A DNA stretch of 64,000 nt from Nigerium sp. (GTDB taxonomy: Bacteria; Actinomycetota; Actinomycetes; Propionibacteriales; Propionibacteriaceae): positions 248,001-312,000 of the forward strand of contig JADJTH010000009.1 in the NCBI GenBank assembly GCA_016711325.1, in the 5' to 3' direction. Position numbers and translations under genes: made by a program. The notes under the pieces are model-generated. The model was not told the DNA's origin, searched no databases, and saw only the letters and a list, made by a program, of their open reading frames with translations. How positions within the stretch are numbered: position 1 is the first letter of the stretch; the number at the start of each line of letters is the position of its first letter. Below are positions 22,124 to 32,854 of this stretch, piece after piece.

Positions 22124-22831
22124 GTGTCCGTGCACCCTGCCCTCAGCGTCGACGGGCTTGAGGTGTCCCTGGGCGGACGCCCCGTCCTGCGCGGCCTCAC
22201 GTTCACCGCGAACCCCGGCGAGGTGACGGCGCTGCTCGGCCCGAACGGCGCCGGCAAGACGACGACCATCCGCGTGATGACGGGCCTGCTACCCGTCGGA
22301 GCGGGCACCGTCGAGGTGCTCGGACGCCCCGCGGGCGACCCCGCCGCGCTGACCCGGCTCGGGCTGATGCCGCAGGCGACGGGCGCCTGGTCCGGCATCC
22401 GGCCGGTCGAACTCCTGCGCTACCTGGCAAGCCTGTACACCCGGCCGCAGCCCGTCGACGCCCTGGTCGACGCACTCGCGCTCGGATCCTTCCTGCGGAC
22501 GCCCTACCGCCGCCTGTCCGGCGGTCAGCAGCAGGCGGTCAACCTGGCCGGCGCGCTGATCGGGCGTCCCGAGTTCGTGCTGCTCGACGAACCCACCGCC
22601 GGCATGGATCCCCACGCCCGCCGCCGCACCTGGGCGCTCATCCGCGCCCTCGCCGGGGCCGGCGTCGGCGTCCTGCTGACCACCCACGCGATGGACGAGG
22701 CCGCCGAACTGGCCGACCGCGTATGGATCATGGACGGCGGCCGGATCACCATCAGCGGCACGGTCGCCGACCTGACGGCCGGAGCGTCCCTCGAGGACGT
22801 CTTCGTCGCCCACACCCAGGAGCGGTCATGA
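22124..22831 (+). CDS. ABC transporter ATP-binding protein (ABC-2 drug/heme-type exporter)
   Basis: A 235-residue ABC ATPase. Walker A is GPNGAGKTTT, the signature is LSGGQQQAVNLAG, Walker B is FVLLDEPTAGMDPHARRR, and the switch His is in TTHAMDEAAELADR, the DrrA/CcmA-like subfamily. It partners with the permease gene that overlaps its stop (ATGA). In M. tuberculosis the equivalent position between sufR and heme A synthesis is also held by an ABC exporter of this type, so the association with ctaA is conserved. The substrate is unknown. Confidence 0.9.
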   Translation: MSVHPALSVDGLEVSLGGRPVLRGLTFTANPGEVTALLGPNGAGKTTTIRVMTGLLPVGAGTVEVLGRPAGDPAALTRLGLMPQATGAWSGIRPVELLRYLASLYTRPQPVDALVDALALGSFLRTPYRRLSGGQQQAVNLAGALIGRPEFVLLDEPTAGMDPHARRRTWALIRALAGAGVGVLLTTHAMDEAAELADRVWIMDGGRITISGTVADLTAGASLEDVFVAHTQERS

Positions 22832-23604
22832 GCACCACCTTCGACGGGCTCGACCTGTCCCCCGCGCCCGGCGCCGCGCCCCGCGGGCGCCGCGTGCTGC
22901 GTCACGCCGCCGTCGAGGCGACCCTGATGGTGCGCAACGGCGAGCAGCTGATCCTGGCGCTGGTGATCCCCTTCGGGCTGCTGATCGCCGGACTGCTGTT
23001 CGGCGAGCGGGTGGGTCTGGATCAGACCGTGTTCCCCGCATCCGTGCTGGGCCTGGCGCTGTGGTCGACCACGTTCACGTCGCTGGCCATCACGACCGGC
23101 TTCGAGCGGCGCTACGGCGTGCTCGAACGCCTCGTCGCGACCCCGCTGACCCGCGGCGACCTCGTGACGGGCAAGGCGCTGGCGTCCGGGTCGGTCGCGT
23201 TGGGGCAGGTGATCGTCCTGACGATCGCGGCGTTCGCGCTCGGCTGGCGGCCCGAACCGGCGCCCGCGCAGATACCCATCGCGATCGCCGCCGGGCTGCT
23301 CGCGGCGACCACCTTCGCCTGCTTCGCGCTCGCCCTCGCCGGGCGCCTCCGCGCCGAGGCGACGCTCGGGCTCGCCAACCTGATCTACCTCGTCGTCGCG
23401 GTGGCCGGCGGCCTGGTGATCCCCGTCGCGGCGTACCCGGCGTGGGCGCAACCCGCGGTCGGCCTGTTGCCGTCGGCCGCGCTCGGCGAAACGCTGCGCG
23501 CGCTGGCATCCGGCCTCGTCGATCCGTTCCCCCTCGTGGTGCTGGCAGCCTGGCTGGCGGCCTCCCTCGTCATCGCTCGAAAGGCCTTCCGATGGACGTC
23601 CTGA
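22828..23604 (+). CDS. ABC-2 type transporter permease
   Basis: A 258-residue membrane protein with about six hydrophobic segments; LILALVIPFGLLIAGLLFG is the first, and ERRYGVLERLVATPLTRGD is the typical cytoplasmic coupling region of ABC-2 permeases. A short Arg-rich N-terminus is cytoplasmic. The ATG at 22828 overlaps the ATPase stop, and the 3' end overlaps ctaA by 13 bases, so the three genes form one transcript. It exports an unknown substrate together with the preceding ATPase. Confidence 0.88.
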   Translation: MSTTFDGLDLSPAPGAAPRGRRVLRHAAVEATLMVRNGEQLILALVIPFGLLIAGLLFGERVGLDQTVFPASVLGLALWSTTFTSLAITTGFERRYGVLERLVATPLTRGDLVTGKALASGSVALGQVIVLTIAAFALGWRPEPAPAQIPIAIAAGLLAATTFACFALALAGRLRAEATLGLANLIYLVVAVAGGLVIPVAAYPAWAQPAVGLLPSAALGETLRALASGLVDPFPLVVLAAWLAASLVIARKAFRWTS

Positions 23605-24494
23605 CCTCGGCATCCGCCCTGCGGCGCTGGAGCGTGGCCAACCTGATCGCGAACATGGTGATCATCTGGACCGGGGCCCTCGTGCGGCTCACCAAGTCGG
23701 GGCTCGGCTGCCCCACCTGGCCGCAGTGCGAGCCCGGATCGTACGTGCCGACCGGCGAACTCGGCCTCCACGGCGCGATCGAGTTCGGCAACCGGATGCT
23801 GACATTCGTGCTGGCGGCGATCGCGCTGGCCACGTTCCTCGCGGCGTGGCGCCGCCGGCGGGCCGGCCAGGCGCCGCGCCGGCTGGTGTGGCTGACGTTC
23901 AGCGTCGGGCTGGGCATCATCGCGCAGGCCGTCATCGGCGGCGTCTCGGTGCGGATGCAGCTCGATCCGTGGGTGGTGGGTCTGCACATGGTGGCGTCCG
24001 TCGCGCTCATCCTGGTGTGCGTCGAGATCGTGCACCTGACGTTCGGCGTGGCGCGCGTCTACGTGCCGCAGCGGCTGGCGCTACTGACCCAGACAGTGTT
24101 CCTGCTCGGTCTGGCCGTGATCGCGCTCGGCGTCGTGGTGACCGGCGCCGGCCCGCATTCGGGCGACGGCGGCGCGCAGCGCAACGGGCTTTCCCCCGAA
24201 TGGACCGCCAAGACCCACGCCTGGTCGGTGTGGCTGCTGATCGGCCTGACCGTGCTGGGCAGCGTGCTCGCCTGGGCCGATCCGCGCCTGCGACGGCTGT
24301 GGCTCGGCCTGCTGGCAGTGGAACTGCTACAGGGCCTCATCGGCTACATCCAGTACTTCACCCACCTTCCGGTCGCGACGGTGATGCTGCACATGGTCGG
24401 CACAACGCTGTTCGTCGCGGCGCTGGGCCACCTCACCTTCCTGACCCGCCACGAGGCCCTGCGCCCGGCGGAGGCTACGGCGCGCCTCGGCTAG
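23592..24494 (+). CDS. ctaA: Heme A synthase CtaA (COX15 family)
   Basis: A 300-residue protein with about eight membrane helices. The heme-ligating histidines are in HGAIEFGNRML, VGLHMVASVAL, KTHAWSVWLL and VMLHMVGTTL. The Cys pair in GLGCPTWPQC on the first outer loop matches the Cys-containing class found in Bacillus and actinobacteria. It oxidises the C8 methyl of heme O to heme A for an aa3-type cytochrome oxidase. The partner ctaB lies 3 kb away on the opposite strand. The ATG at 23592 lies inside the permease gene. Confidence 0.93.
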   Translation: MDVLTSASALRRWSVANLIANMVIIWTGALVRLTKSGLGCPTWPQCEPGSYVPTGELGLHGAIEFGNRMLTFVLAAIALATFLAAWRRRRAGQAPRRLVWLTFSVGLGIIAQAVIGGVSVRMQLDPWVVGLHMVASVALILVCVEIVHLTFGVARVYVPQRLALLTQTVFLLGLAVIALGVVVTGAGPHSGDGGAQRNGLSPEWTAKTHAWSVWLLIGLTVLGSVLAWADPRLRRLWLGLLAVELLQGLIGYIQYFTHLPVATVMLHMVGTTLFVAALGHLTFLTRHEALRPAEATARLG

Positions 24495-24539
24495 GGCACG
24501 GGCGGTCGGGCGCGCGTGCCCTCGTGCGCTCCGACAGAT

Positions 24540-24637
24540 GCACATTTTCCACCACTCAATCCGGCCGCCCTCGCCAGGAACACAGTCGGACTGATGTTCC
24601 ACGGCGCTCGCGGGAAACGAGTGGCAGGAAATGTCGC
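24540..24637. repeat. 98-bp dispersed hairpin repeat, copy A
   Basis: An imperfect palindrome with outer arms (GCACATTTTCCACCACTCAA with GAGTGGCAGGAAATGTCGC) and an inner hairpin around GGAACACAGTCGGACTGATG. A second copy of the same length lies at 60497-60594; two 19-base blocks are identical, and all internal spacings match. It lies 45 bases after the ctaA stop. See findings. Confidence 0.8.
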
Positions 24638-24891
24638 CCGAGACACGCGCACCCACCGTCTTCCGCCCGTCACAGCTCACCCGTCGATCGATTCCGGGGA
24701 ACGTTGTGATGCTACATTTGGTACAAAGATCGATACGTGAGGCGGCGGGGTCATGGGCGAGGAAGCATGGTTGGTCACCTCGGGGCGGGCGGCACGTCCG
24801 GTGGGCAGCGCGCGCCGGGTGAGGAGCCGCGCGTGCGGTGCCGCGCGTGGGGTGGGCTCGCCGGTGCTCGTCGTCGACCCGGAGGTTGCCG
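24638..24891. other. Intergenic region upstream of the GntR gene
   Basis: No gene is supported here. An AT-richer patch (about 24706-24735) holding TTGTGATGCTACATTTGG and TACAAAG is the only promoter-like part and could carry the regulator's own operator. A 23-bp direct repeat lies at the right end. Confidence 0.4.
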
Positions 24892-24910
24892 GTGCTCGTC
24901 GTTGATCCGG
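24860..24910. repeat. 23-bp direct repeat spanning the GntR start codon
   Basis: The segment at 24860-24882 and that at 24888-24910 differ at two positions only (period 28). The second copy contains the start codon of the GntR gene, and the GGAGG ribosome binding site is formed at the junction between them. Confidence 0.8.
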
Positions 24911-25245
24911 CACTGCCGACCCCGCCGTACGAGCAGCTCAAGCAGCAGATTGCGGATGCACGGGAGTCCGGCACATTTCCCGCCAACCATCGACTGCCCC
25001 CGGTGCGGCATCTTGCCGCCGAGCTGGGACTCGCGCCGAATACGGTTGCCCGGGCCTACCGGGAATTGGAGGCGTGCGGTGTCATCGAGACGCGCGGTCG
25101 CGCCGGATCGTTCGTGACCGGCACCGCCGCGTCGGCACGGAAGGCGGGCGCGACGGCGGCACGCGACTATGTGGCGCGCCTCCGCCAGTTGGGACTCTCG
25201 CCGACGGATGCCCTCCGTCTCGTGCGCGAGGCCCTCGACGGATAG
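24892..25245 (+). CDS. GntR-family regulator, short YtrA-like type
   Basis: A 117-residue protein with a winged helix-turn-helix: PPYEQLKQQIADARESGTF, then LPPVRHLAAELGLAPNTVAR and AYRELEACGVIETRGRAGSF. The roughly 40-residue C-terminal part is a short helical dimerisation tail, as in YtrA-type regulators, which usually control ABC exporter operons. The GTG at 24892 has GGAGG six bases upstream; the longer frame from 24838 has no such site. It is convergent with the sigma-PDZ gene and followed by a terminator. The targets are unknown; the ABC exporter upstream is the nearest candidate. Confidence 0.88.
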   Translation: MLVVDPALPTPPYEQLKQQIADARESGTFPANHRLPPVRHLAAELGLAPNTVARAYRELEACGVIETRGRAGSFVTGTAASARKAGATAARDYVARLRQLGLSPTDALRLVREALDG

Positions 25246-25294
25246 CACCGCGTCGTCCGCGGCGGAGGAGCCCCGAGCGCCGCCGAATTGTCGC

Positions 25295-25322
25295 GGGCCC
25301 GGAGCTGTGAGGCTCCGGGCCC
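25295..25322. terminator. Perfect 11-bp stem-loop after the GntR gene
   Basis: GGGCCCGGAGC-tgtgag-GCTCCGGGCCC. It lies between the convergent GntR and sigma-PDZ genes and could terminate from either side. No U-tract follows, as is common in high-GC actinobacteria. Confidence 0.75.
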
Positions 25323-25487
25323 GGCGAGGCGTCGCCTCTTCCCGCAGGCTGCGTGAAACGCCCCTCCCCGGCGAACCTGCGATGGAAGCCCTCCCCCAAG
25401 GGCTGCCTACCCCTGAAGACACGGCTCGTGGCGTGTGATGACGCGACATCGTCGCGTTCTTCCGGGGATTCTTCTGGGGACGTGCGA

Positions 25488-27420
<1,933 letters not shown>

Positions 27421-27427
27421 GGCGGCC

Positions 27428-28354
27428 TCAGAAGAGCAGTGGATCGATCGCGGCAGCGATGAACACCAGCGACAGGTAGCTGTTCGACCAATGGAACAGC
27501 TTCATCGGAGCGAGCGCCGCATCGCGTAGGCCGGCGTGGGCACGTCGCAGCAGCGCGACCGATTCCCACACCAGCCATCCGCCGGCGACGCCGGCGACCA
27601 GCGGGTACAGCCAGCCCGTCCCGGCCACGGGCCACAGCGCCAGGCTCGTGACCACGGTCGCGACCGAGTACGCGACGATATGCCGCGCGACGTAGGGCGC
27701 TTCTCTCACCACCGGCAGCATCGGGACGTCGACCTGGGCGTAGTCGTCGCGGTAGCGGAGCGCCAGCGCCCACGTGTGCGGCGGCGTCCAGAAGAAGACG
27801 ATCAGGAACAGGATGATCGGCGGCCACGCCACCGCGCCGGTGACGGCCGTCCACCCGATGAGCGGCGGGAAGCACCCGGCCACGCCACCCCACACGATGT
27901 TCTGCGCCGTGCGCCGCTTGAGCCACAGCGTGTAGATGAAGACGTAGTACAGGATCGCCACGACCGACAGCGCCGCCGCCAGCCAGTTCGCGCCGAGCCC
28001 CAGCATCAGCGTCGACACGACACCGAGCACCACCCCGTACAGGTAGGCGGCAGGCTTGCTCACCTGTTCGCGCACCATCGGACGCCGCCGCGTGCGCCGC
28101 ATCTGCTCGTCGATGTCGGCGTCCATGATCGAGTTGAACACGTTCGCGGACGCCGCCGACAAGGTGCCGCCGACGAAGGTGATGACCACCAGCCCAACCG
28201 GGGGAAAACCGCCGGCGGCCAGGAACATCGCCGGTATGGTCGTCACCAGCAGCAACTCGATGATGCGGGGCTTCGTCAGGCCGATGTACGCCTTGACGAC
28301 CCCCCAGGCGCCGCGGGCGGGCACAGCCGGAGCCTGCGTCCTAGCTGGGTGCAT
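27428..28354 (-). CDS. ctaB: Protoheme IX farnesyltransferase (heme O synthase)
   Basis: A 308-residue UbiA-family prenyltransferase with about nine membrane helices. It has both Asp-rich motifs: NVFNSIMDADIDEQMRRTRR in the first loop and LRYRDDYAQVDVPMLPVV in the second. It adds a farnesyl group to heme B, supplying heme O to CtaA for the cytochrome oxidase. The frame opens at 28387, but the ATG at 28354 has GGAGGT six bases upstream. It is divergent from zwf and is followed seven bases later by the sigma-PDZ gene. Confidence 0.95.
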   Translation of the reverse strand: MHPARTQAPAVPARGAWGVVKAYIGLTKPRIIELLLVTTIPAMFLAAGGFPPVGLVVITFVGGTLSAASANVFNSIMDADIDEQMRRTRRRPMVREQVSKPAAYLYGVVLGVVSTLMLGLGANWLAAALSVVAILYYVFIYTLWLKRRTAQNIVWGGVAGCFPPLIGWTAVTGAVAWPPIILFLIVFFWTPPHTWALALRYRDDYAQVDVPMLPVVREAPYVARHIVAYSVATVVTSLALWPVAGTGWLYPLVAGVAGGWLVWESVALLRRAHAGLRDAALAPMKLFHWSNSYLSLVFIAAAIDPLLF

Positions 28355-28543
28355 CGCACTACCTCCGGCGTCAGTGGGCGCGGTCACGCTGACGTGCCCG
28401 ACGTACCTTTCTCGCCATGATAATCCACGACTAGCGCTTTCTTCTCTTCGCGGCGACCTGGCGGGGTGTCACGACCCCGGGGGCCGCGTCAAGACCGCCG
28501 CCATCTTCGGTCCCTGTCCACCCGGCGCGACCTCGGGGGTGGC

Positions 28544-28549
28544 TAGAAT
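28544..28549 (+). promoter_or_regulatory. -10 element of zwf (leaderless pattern)
   Basis: TAGAAT, close to consensus, ends six bases before the GTG at 28556. There is no ribosome binding site. Confidence 0.6.
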
Positions 28550-28555
28550 CGGGCG

Positions 28556-30094
28556 GTGACTGATGCCAGCTTCGTGAACCCCCTTCGCGACGAGACCGAC
28601 CGCCGGCTGCCGCGCGTCGCCGGGCCGTGCGCCCTGGTGCTATTCGGGGTGACCGGCGATCTTGCGCGCAAGAAGCTCCTGCCCGCGATCTACGATCTCG
28701 CGAACCGCGGTCTGCTGCCGCCCAGCTTCGGGCTGGTCGGCTACGGGCGCCGCGACTGGGACGACGAACAGTTCGCCGACTACGTGCTTCAGTCGGTGCG
28801 CGAACGGGCACGGACTCCGTTTCGTGCCGAGGTGTGGCGCCAGCTCGTCGAGGGGATCCGCTTCGTGACGGGCGCCTTCGACTCCGACGACGGCTTCGCC
28901 AACCTCGCCACCACGCTCGCCGACCTGGACGCGGTGCAGGGCACCGAGGGCAACCATGCCTTCTACCTGTCGATCCCGCCGGACGGCTTCGACCAGGTGA
29001 TCGAGCAGCTCCGCCGCCAGGGCCTGGTCGACAAGCAGAAGCGGAACCCGTGGAGCCGGGTCGTCATCGAGAAGCCGTTCGGGCACGATCTGGCCAGCGC
29101 GCGCGCCCTCGAAGAGAAGGTGTCGAGCGTCTTCAGCTCCGACTCGGTGTTCCGCATCGACCACTATCTGGGCAAGGAGACCGTCCAGAACATGATGGCG
29201 CTGCGGTTCGCCAACCAGCTCTTCGAGCCGGTGTGGAACCGCAACTACGTCAGCCACGTCCAGATCACGATGGCCGAGGACATCGGCATCGAGGGGCGCG
29301 CCGGCTACTACGACGGCATCGGCGCCGCCCGCGACGTGATCCAGAATCACCTGCTGCAACTGCTGGCGCTGGTCGCCATGGAGGAGCCGGCCTCCTTCGA
29401 GGCGGGCAACCTGCGCGCCGAGAAGGAGAAGGTGCTCGCCGCGGCCCGCGCGCCGCGCGACCTCAAGTCGCACACGGCGCGCGGCCAGTACACGGGCGGC
29501 TGGGCGGCCGGCGAGAAGGTCAAGGGCTACCTCGACGAGGACGGCATCGACCCCGCCACGCACACCGAGACGTACGCCGCCTTCCGGGTCGACATCGACA
29601 ACCGCAGGTGGGCGGGGGTCCCGTTCTATTTGCGGGCCGCCAAGCGCATGCCGCGCCGGGTCACCGAGATCGCCCTGATGTTGCGCCCCGCCCCGCACCT
29701 GCCGTTCAACCTGAACGACACCGAGCAACTCGGCAGCAACGCGCTCGTCCTGCGCATCCAGCCCGACGAGGGCATCGCCTTGCGCTTCGGCGCCAAGGTC
29801 CCTGCGACGCCGATGGAGATCCGCGACGTCACCATGGACTTCAACTACGGCACCAGCTTCGCCGAGTCCAGCCCCGAGGCCTACGAGCGGTTGATCCTCG
29901 ACGTCCTGCTCGGCGACCCGCCCCTGTTCCCGCAGCACACCGAGGTCGAACTGTCGTGGAAGATCCTCGACCCGATCCTCGACTACTGGGCCCGCAAGAA
30001 GAACGCGCCCGAGGGGTACGCCGCCGGCACGTGGGGCCCCCCGTCCGGCAACACGATGCTCGAGCGTGACGGTTTCACCTGGCGACGTCCGTAA
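28556..30094 (+). CDS. zwf: Glucose-6-phosphate 1-dehydrogenase
   Basis: A 512-residue G6PD. The nucleotide-binding start is FGVTGDLARKKLLPAIYDLA, the substrate and catalytic segment RIDHYLGKETVQNMMALR carries the active His, and the NADP-linked C-terminal domain is complete. It oxidises glucose 6-phosphate to 6-phosphogluconolactone, opening the oxidative pentose phosphate pathway and supplying NADPH. opcA and pgl follow at short distances on the same strand. The start is a GTG placed directly after a -10 box. Confidence 0.97.
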   Translation: MTDASFVNPLRDETDRRLPRVAGPCALVLFGVTGDLARKKLLPAIYDLANRGLLPPSFGLVGYGRRDWDDEQFADYVLQSVRERARTPFRAEVWRQLVEGIRFVTGAFDSDDGFANLATTLADLDAVQGTEGNHAFYLSIPPDGFDQVIEQLRRQGLVDKQKRNPWSRVVIEKPFGHDLASARALEEKVSSVFSSDSVFRIDHYLGKETVQNMMALRFANQLFEPVWNRNYVSHVQITMAEDIGIEGRAGYYDGIGAARDVIQNHLLQLLALVAMEEPASFEAGNLRAEKEKVLAAARAPRDLKSHTARGQYTGGWAAGEKVKGYLDEDGIDPATHTETYAAFRVDIDNRRWAGVPFYLRAAKRMPRRVTEIALMLRPAPHLPFNLNDTEQLGSNALVLRIQPDEGIALRFGAKVPATPMEIRDVTMDFNYGTSFAESSPEAYERLILDVLLGDPPLFPQHTEVELSWKILDPILDYWARKKNAPEGYAAGTWGPPSGNTMLERDGFTWRRP

Positions 30095-30110
30095 GGTGAC
30101 AGAGGAGAAC

Positions 30111-31034
30111 ATGATCACCACACTCAAGGGCACCACCGCCCGCGACATCCAGAACGCCATCATGCGCGCCCGCCAGAACGTCGGCGTCGCCTCCGGCCTC
30201 GTCTTCACGCTGCTCGTCGTCGCTCCGGCATCCGACTACGACGAGGTCTTCGACGCCTGCGTCGAAGCGGGTCGCGAGCATCCCTCGCGGATCATCCTCG
30301 CCACCGACGGCTCGGCGCGCACGACGCGCCTGGACGCCGAACTGCACGTCGGCGACGAAGTCCCCGGTGAGATCGTCGCGCTGCGCTTCCACGGCGAGCT
30401 GCGCGACCACAAGGCCTCGACGCTGTTGGCGCTGCTCCTGCCCGACTCGCCGGTGATCGCCTGGTGGCCGCGCGAGGCGCCCGAGCCGGTGGCGTCCGAC
30501 CCCGTGGGCGCGCTCGCCACCCGCCGGATCACGGACGGGATGGGCTGCGCCGATCCGCTGACGCGCCTGCTCGAGCGGGCGCAGGGGCTCGCGCCCGGCG
30601 ACACCGATCTGACCTGGACGCGGCTCACGCCGTGGCGGGCCATGCTGGCGTCGGCGCTCGACATCCACCAACTGCCGGTCACGGCGGCGTCCGTGCACGC
30701 CGCCGACGACAATGCGGCCGGCTTGCTGCTGGCGTCCTGGCTGGGTTCGCGGCTCGGCATCGAGGCCAGTTTCACCGGCAACGCAGGGCCGGGCATCACG
30801 AAGGTGACGCTCACCACCGCCGAGGGCGACATCAGCCTGACCCGGACGGACGGCAGGATGGCCACCTTGGCCGCGCCCGGCGCGCCGACCCGGGCCGTCG
30901 CGTTGCGCCGCCGCGAGATGAGCGCGCTCATCACCGAGGAACTGCGTCGTCTCGACAGCGATCAGGTGTTCCTGGCTACGATGAATCATCTGGCCGCGAC
31001 GATGATGCCGGGGCCGGACGCCGCGAAGGAGTGA
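30111..31034 (+). CDS. opcA: OpcA, glucose-6-phosphate dehydrogenase assembly protein
   Basis: A 307-residue OpcA. The order (N-terminal DIQNAIMRARQ, central SPVIAWWPREAPEPVASDP, and C-terminal helical RREMSALITEELRRLDSDQ) matches actinobacterial OpcA, which is needed for activity or oligomerisation of Zwf. The ATG at 30111 has an AGAGGAGAAC site just before it. It lies 16 bases after zwf and two bases before pgl. It is a cytoplasmic accessory protein with no catalytic motif. Confidence 0.94.
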   Translation: MITTLKGTTARDIQNAIMRARQNVGVASGLVFTLLVVAPASDYDEVFDACVEAGREHPSRIILATDGSARTTRLDAELHVGDEVPGEIVALRFHGELRDHKASTLLALLLPDSPVIAWWPREAPEPVASDPVGALATRRITDGMGCADPLTRLLERAQGLAPGDTDLTWTRLTPWRAMLASALDIHQLPVTAASVHAADDNAAGLLLASWLGSRLGIEASFTGNAGPGITKVTLTTAEGDISLTRTDGRMATLAAPGAPTRAVALRRREMSALITEELRRLDSDQVFLATMNHLAATMMPGPDAAKE

Positions 31035-31036
31035 CG

Positions 31037-31768
31037 ATGGACACGATCGCGCGTTACGCCACCAGCTCCGATCTGGCGTTGGGCGTCGCCGAGCGGCTGA
31101 TGCATCGCCTCCTCGAGCTGCAGCGGGCCTCGGACGGTCCGGTCCACCTGTGCCTCACCGGCGGCGGCATCGCCAATCGCGTCTACGAGTCCTTCACCGA
31201 GATGATCGAGGCGTCCGAGCTGGATCCGGATCGGATCGTGTTGTGGTGGGGCGACGAGCGATTCGTGCCGACCGAGAGTCCCGACCGGCACGCCGGGCGC
31301 ACGCTGGCGATCCTGGCGCGCACGTTCGCGATGTCCTCGGGGCAGACGCACCCGATGCCCGCCGCCGACGGCGTGGCCGACAACGACGCGGCGGCGGCGA
31401 CCTACGCCAAGGAGCTCGGCGACACCGTCTTCGACGTCTGCCTGCTCGGGATCGGCGAGGACGGCCACACGGCGTCGTTGTTCCCGAACCATCCCTCGTT
31501 CGACGCGACGACGTCCCACACCGTGATCGGCGTGAACGACTCGCCCAAGCCGCCCGCCGCACGCATCAGCCTCACGGTGCCGACGTTCAACCGCAGCCGC
31601 GAGGTCTGGTATTTGATCAGCGGCACGCATAAGGCGGACGCCGCCGCGCGTGCCCGAGCGGGCGACCCGTCGATCCCCAGCGGAGTGATCCGCGGCATCG
31701 ACCGCACGCTGTGGCTCCTCGACCGCGACGCCGCGGCGGGGTCGCCCTACCACGAGTGCAGCCTCTGA
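31037..31768 (+). CDS. pgl: 6-phosphogluconolactonase
   Basis: A 243-residue protein of the DevB/NagB-like fold. LCLTGGGIANRVYESF and LLGIGEDGHTASLFPNHPSF carry the phosphate-binding and catalytic residues, and WWGDERFVP is conserved. It hydrolyses 6-phosphogluconolactone, the product of Zwf. The ATG at 31037 follows the opcA stop immediately, with GAAGGAG upstream. A long in-frame extension upstream is an artefact of reading through opcA. It is the last gene of this operon; 31769-32005 holds no gene. Confidence 0.96.
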   Translation: MDTIARYATSSDLALGVAERLMHRLLELQRASDGPVHLCLTGGGIANRVYESFTEMIEASELDPDRIVLWWGDERFVPTESPDRHAGRTLAILARTFAMSSGQTHPMPAADGVADNDAAAATYAKELGDTVFDVCLLGIGEDGHTASLFPNHPSFDATTSHTVIGVNDSPKPPAARISLTVPTFNRSREVWYLISGTHKADAAARARAGDPSIPSGVIRGIDRTLWLLDRDAAAGSPYHECSL

Positions 31769-32005
31769 CGGCGTCCGGCGCCTGGCCCCCGCCCCCGGGT
31801 CCTATGGTTGGGGTGCGCGCGCCGTTTCGACGCACGTGACGCAGAACCGCCACGGGGCGTCCGTTCGGTCACGTGGCGCACCGAACCCCCACCGTGGCGC
31901 ACGCCGCAGCGTGGCGCCACCTGACCCGTTCTGCCGCCACGTCACGGAGCGCAGGCTCGCTCGAGCGGCCGCACCAGGCCCGCGGACGGCCGCACCCTCA
32001 GCAGG

Positions 32006-32362
32006 TCAGTAGATCACTTCGCCCGCGGCGCGACGCGCGCGAAGGCCGGCGAGAGCTTCGGCCAGGATCGCCTCAGCCTCGGCGTCCGAGCGACGCTCCT
32101 TCACGTACGCGAGATGCGTCTTGTAGGGCGTGATCTTCGGTGGGGGCGGCGGATTCTCAGAATCGAGGTTGGCCGGCAGGCCGCACCGCGTGCAATCCCA
32201 CGCCTCGGGCAGCACGGCGTCCGCGGCGAACGCCGGACGCGTCTCGTGACCATTGCTGCAGAAGAACGACACATACAGACGCGGCGCGGAATCGCCGCGC
32301 TCGGCCTCGCCCATGGGACCCGCACCGACGCGGCTTCCCCGGATCGCGCTACCACCGACCAC
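32006..32362 (-). CDS. rbpA: RbpA, RNA polymerase-binding protein
   Basis: A 118-residue RbpA. The core has the zinc ligands in SFFCSNGHETRPAF and WDCTRCGLPANLD, preceded by the basic/sigma-interacting N-terminal GSAIRGSRVGAGPMGEAERG. A C-terminal helix contacts group 1/2 sigma factors (KERRSDAEAEAILAEAL). It stabilises open complexes of the housekeeping holoenzyme in actinobacteria. The GTG start at 32362 has TGAGGAG about ten bases upstream. It lies 50 bases after secG on the same strand. Confidence 0.95.
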   Translation of the reverse strand: MVGGSAIRGSRVGAGPMGEAERGDSAPRLYVSFFCSNGHETRPAFAADAVLPEAWDCTRCGLPANLDSENPPPPPKITPYKTHLAYVKERRSDAEAEAILAEALAGLRARRAAGEVIY

Positions 32363-32412
32363 TGGATGAACTCCTCAGATTGTCATACGTTGAATGATTG
32401 CGTTCCGCGGGC

Positions 32413-32694
32413 TCAGCCGAGAAGTCCGACCTCGGGCGCCCATCGGTAGAGCGCGAGGAGGGTCAGGATGCAGCCCAGCCACAGCAGGCCGACGATGATC
32501 GTGAGACGGTCCAGGTTGCGCTCGGCGACCGACGACCCGCCCATCGACGACGACATGCCGCCGCCGAACAGATCCGACATGCCACCGCCGCGGTTCTTGT
32601 GCAACAGCACGAACATCGACAGGGCCAAGGAGAGGATGGCCAGGAGAATCGACACGGACACGATCGGCCAGGTCATCAAGGGCGCAACAATCAC
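32413..32694 (-). CDS. secG: SecG, preprotein translocase subunit
   Basis: A 93-residue protein with two membrane helices (VSVSILLAILSLALSMFVLL and LTIIVGLLWLGCILTLLALY). They flank a Gly/Ser/Met-rich cytoplasmic loop with GGGMSDLFGGGM, the typical SecG signature. It assists SecYEG export. The GTG at 32694 lies six bases after a TACACT -10 box, and the ATG at 32676 has no ribosome binding site, so I chose the leaderless GTG. The position after tpiA is conserved in actinobacteria. Confidence 0.93.
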   Translation of the reverse strand: MIVAPLMTWPIVSVSILLAILSLALSMFVLLHKNRGGGMSDLFGGGMSSSMGGSSVAERNLDRLTIIVGLLWLGCILTLLALYRWAPEVGLLG

Positions 32695-32700
32695 CGGGTC

Positions 32701-32706
32701 AGTGTA
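32701..32706 (-). promoter_or_regulatory. -10 element of secG (leaderless pattern)
   Basis: TACACT on the minus strand ends six bases before the GTG at 32694. It lies downstream of the tpiA terminator, so secG has its own promoter. Confidence 0.5.
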
Positions 32707-32854
32707 ACCCAACGCGGCCCGGCCCCATCACCGGACGCCCCACCTCACCGGACGCCGGCCGGCGCCTCGCCCCCGCGGTTTACCCCCACCGCGCCCTCAC
32801 CGGACGCCTCACGCCCGCGTACGGTGGCACCGCCGACCCCCCACGCACGCCGAA

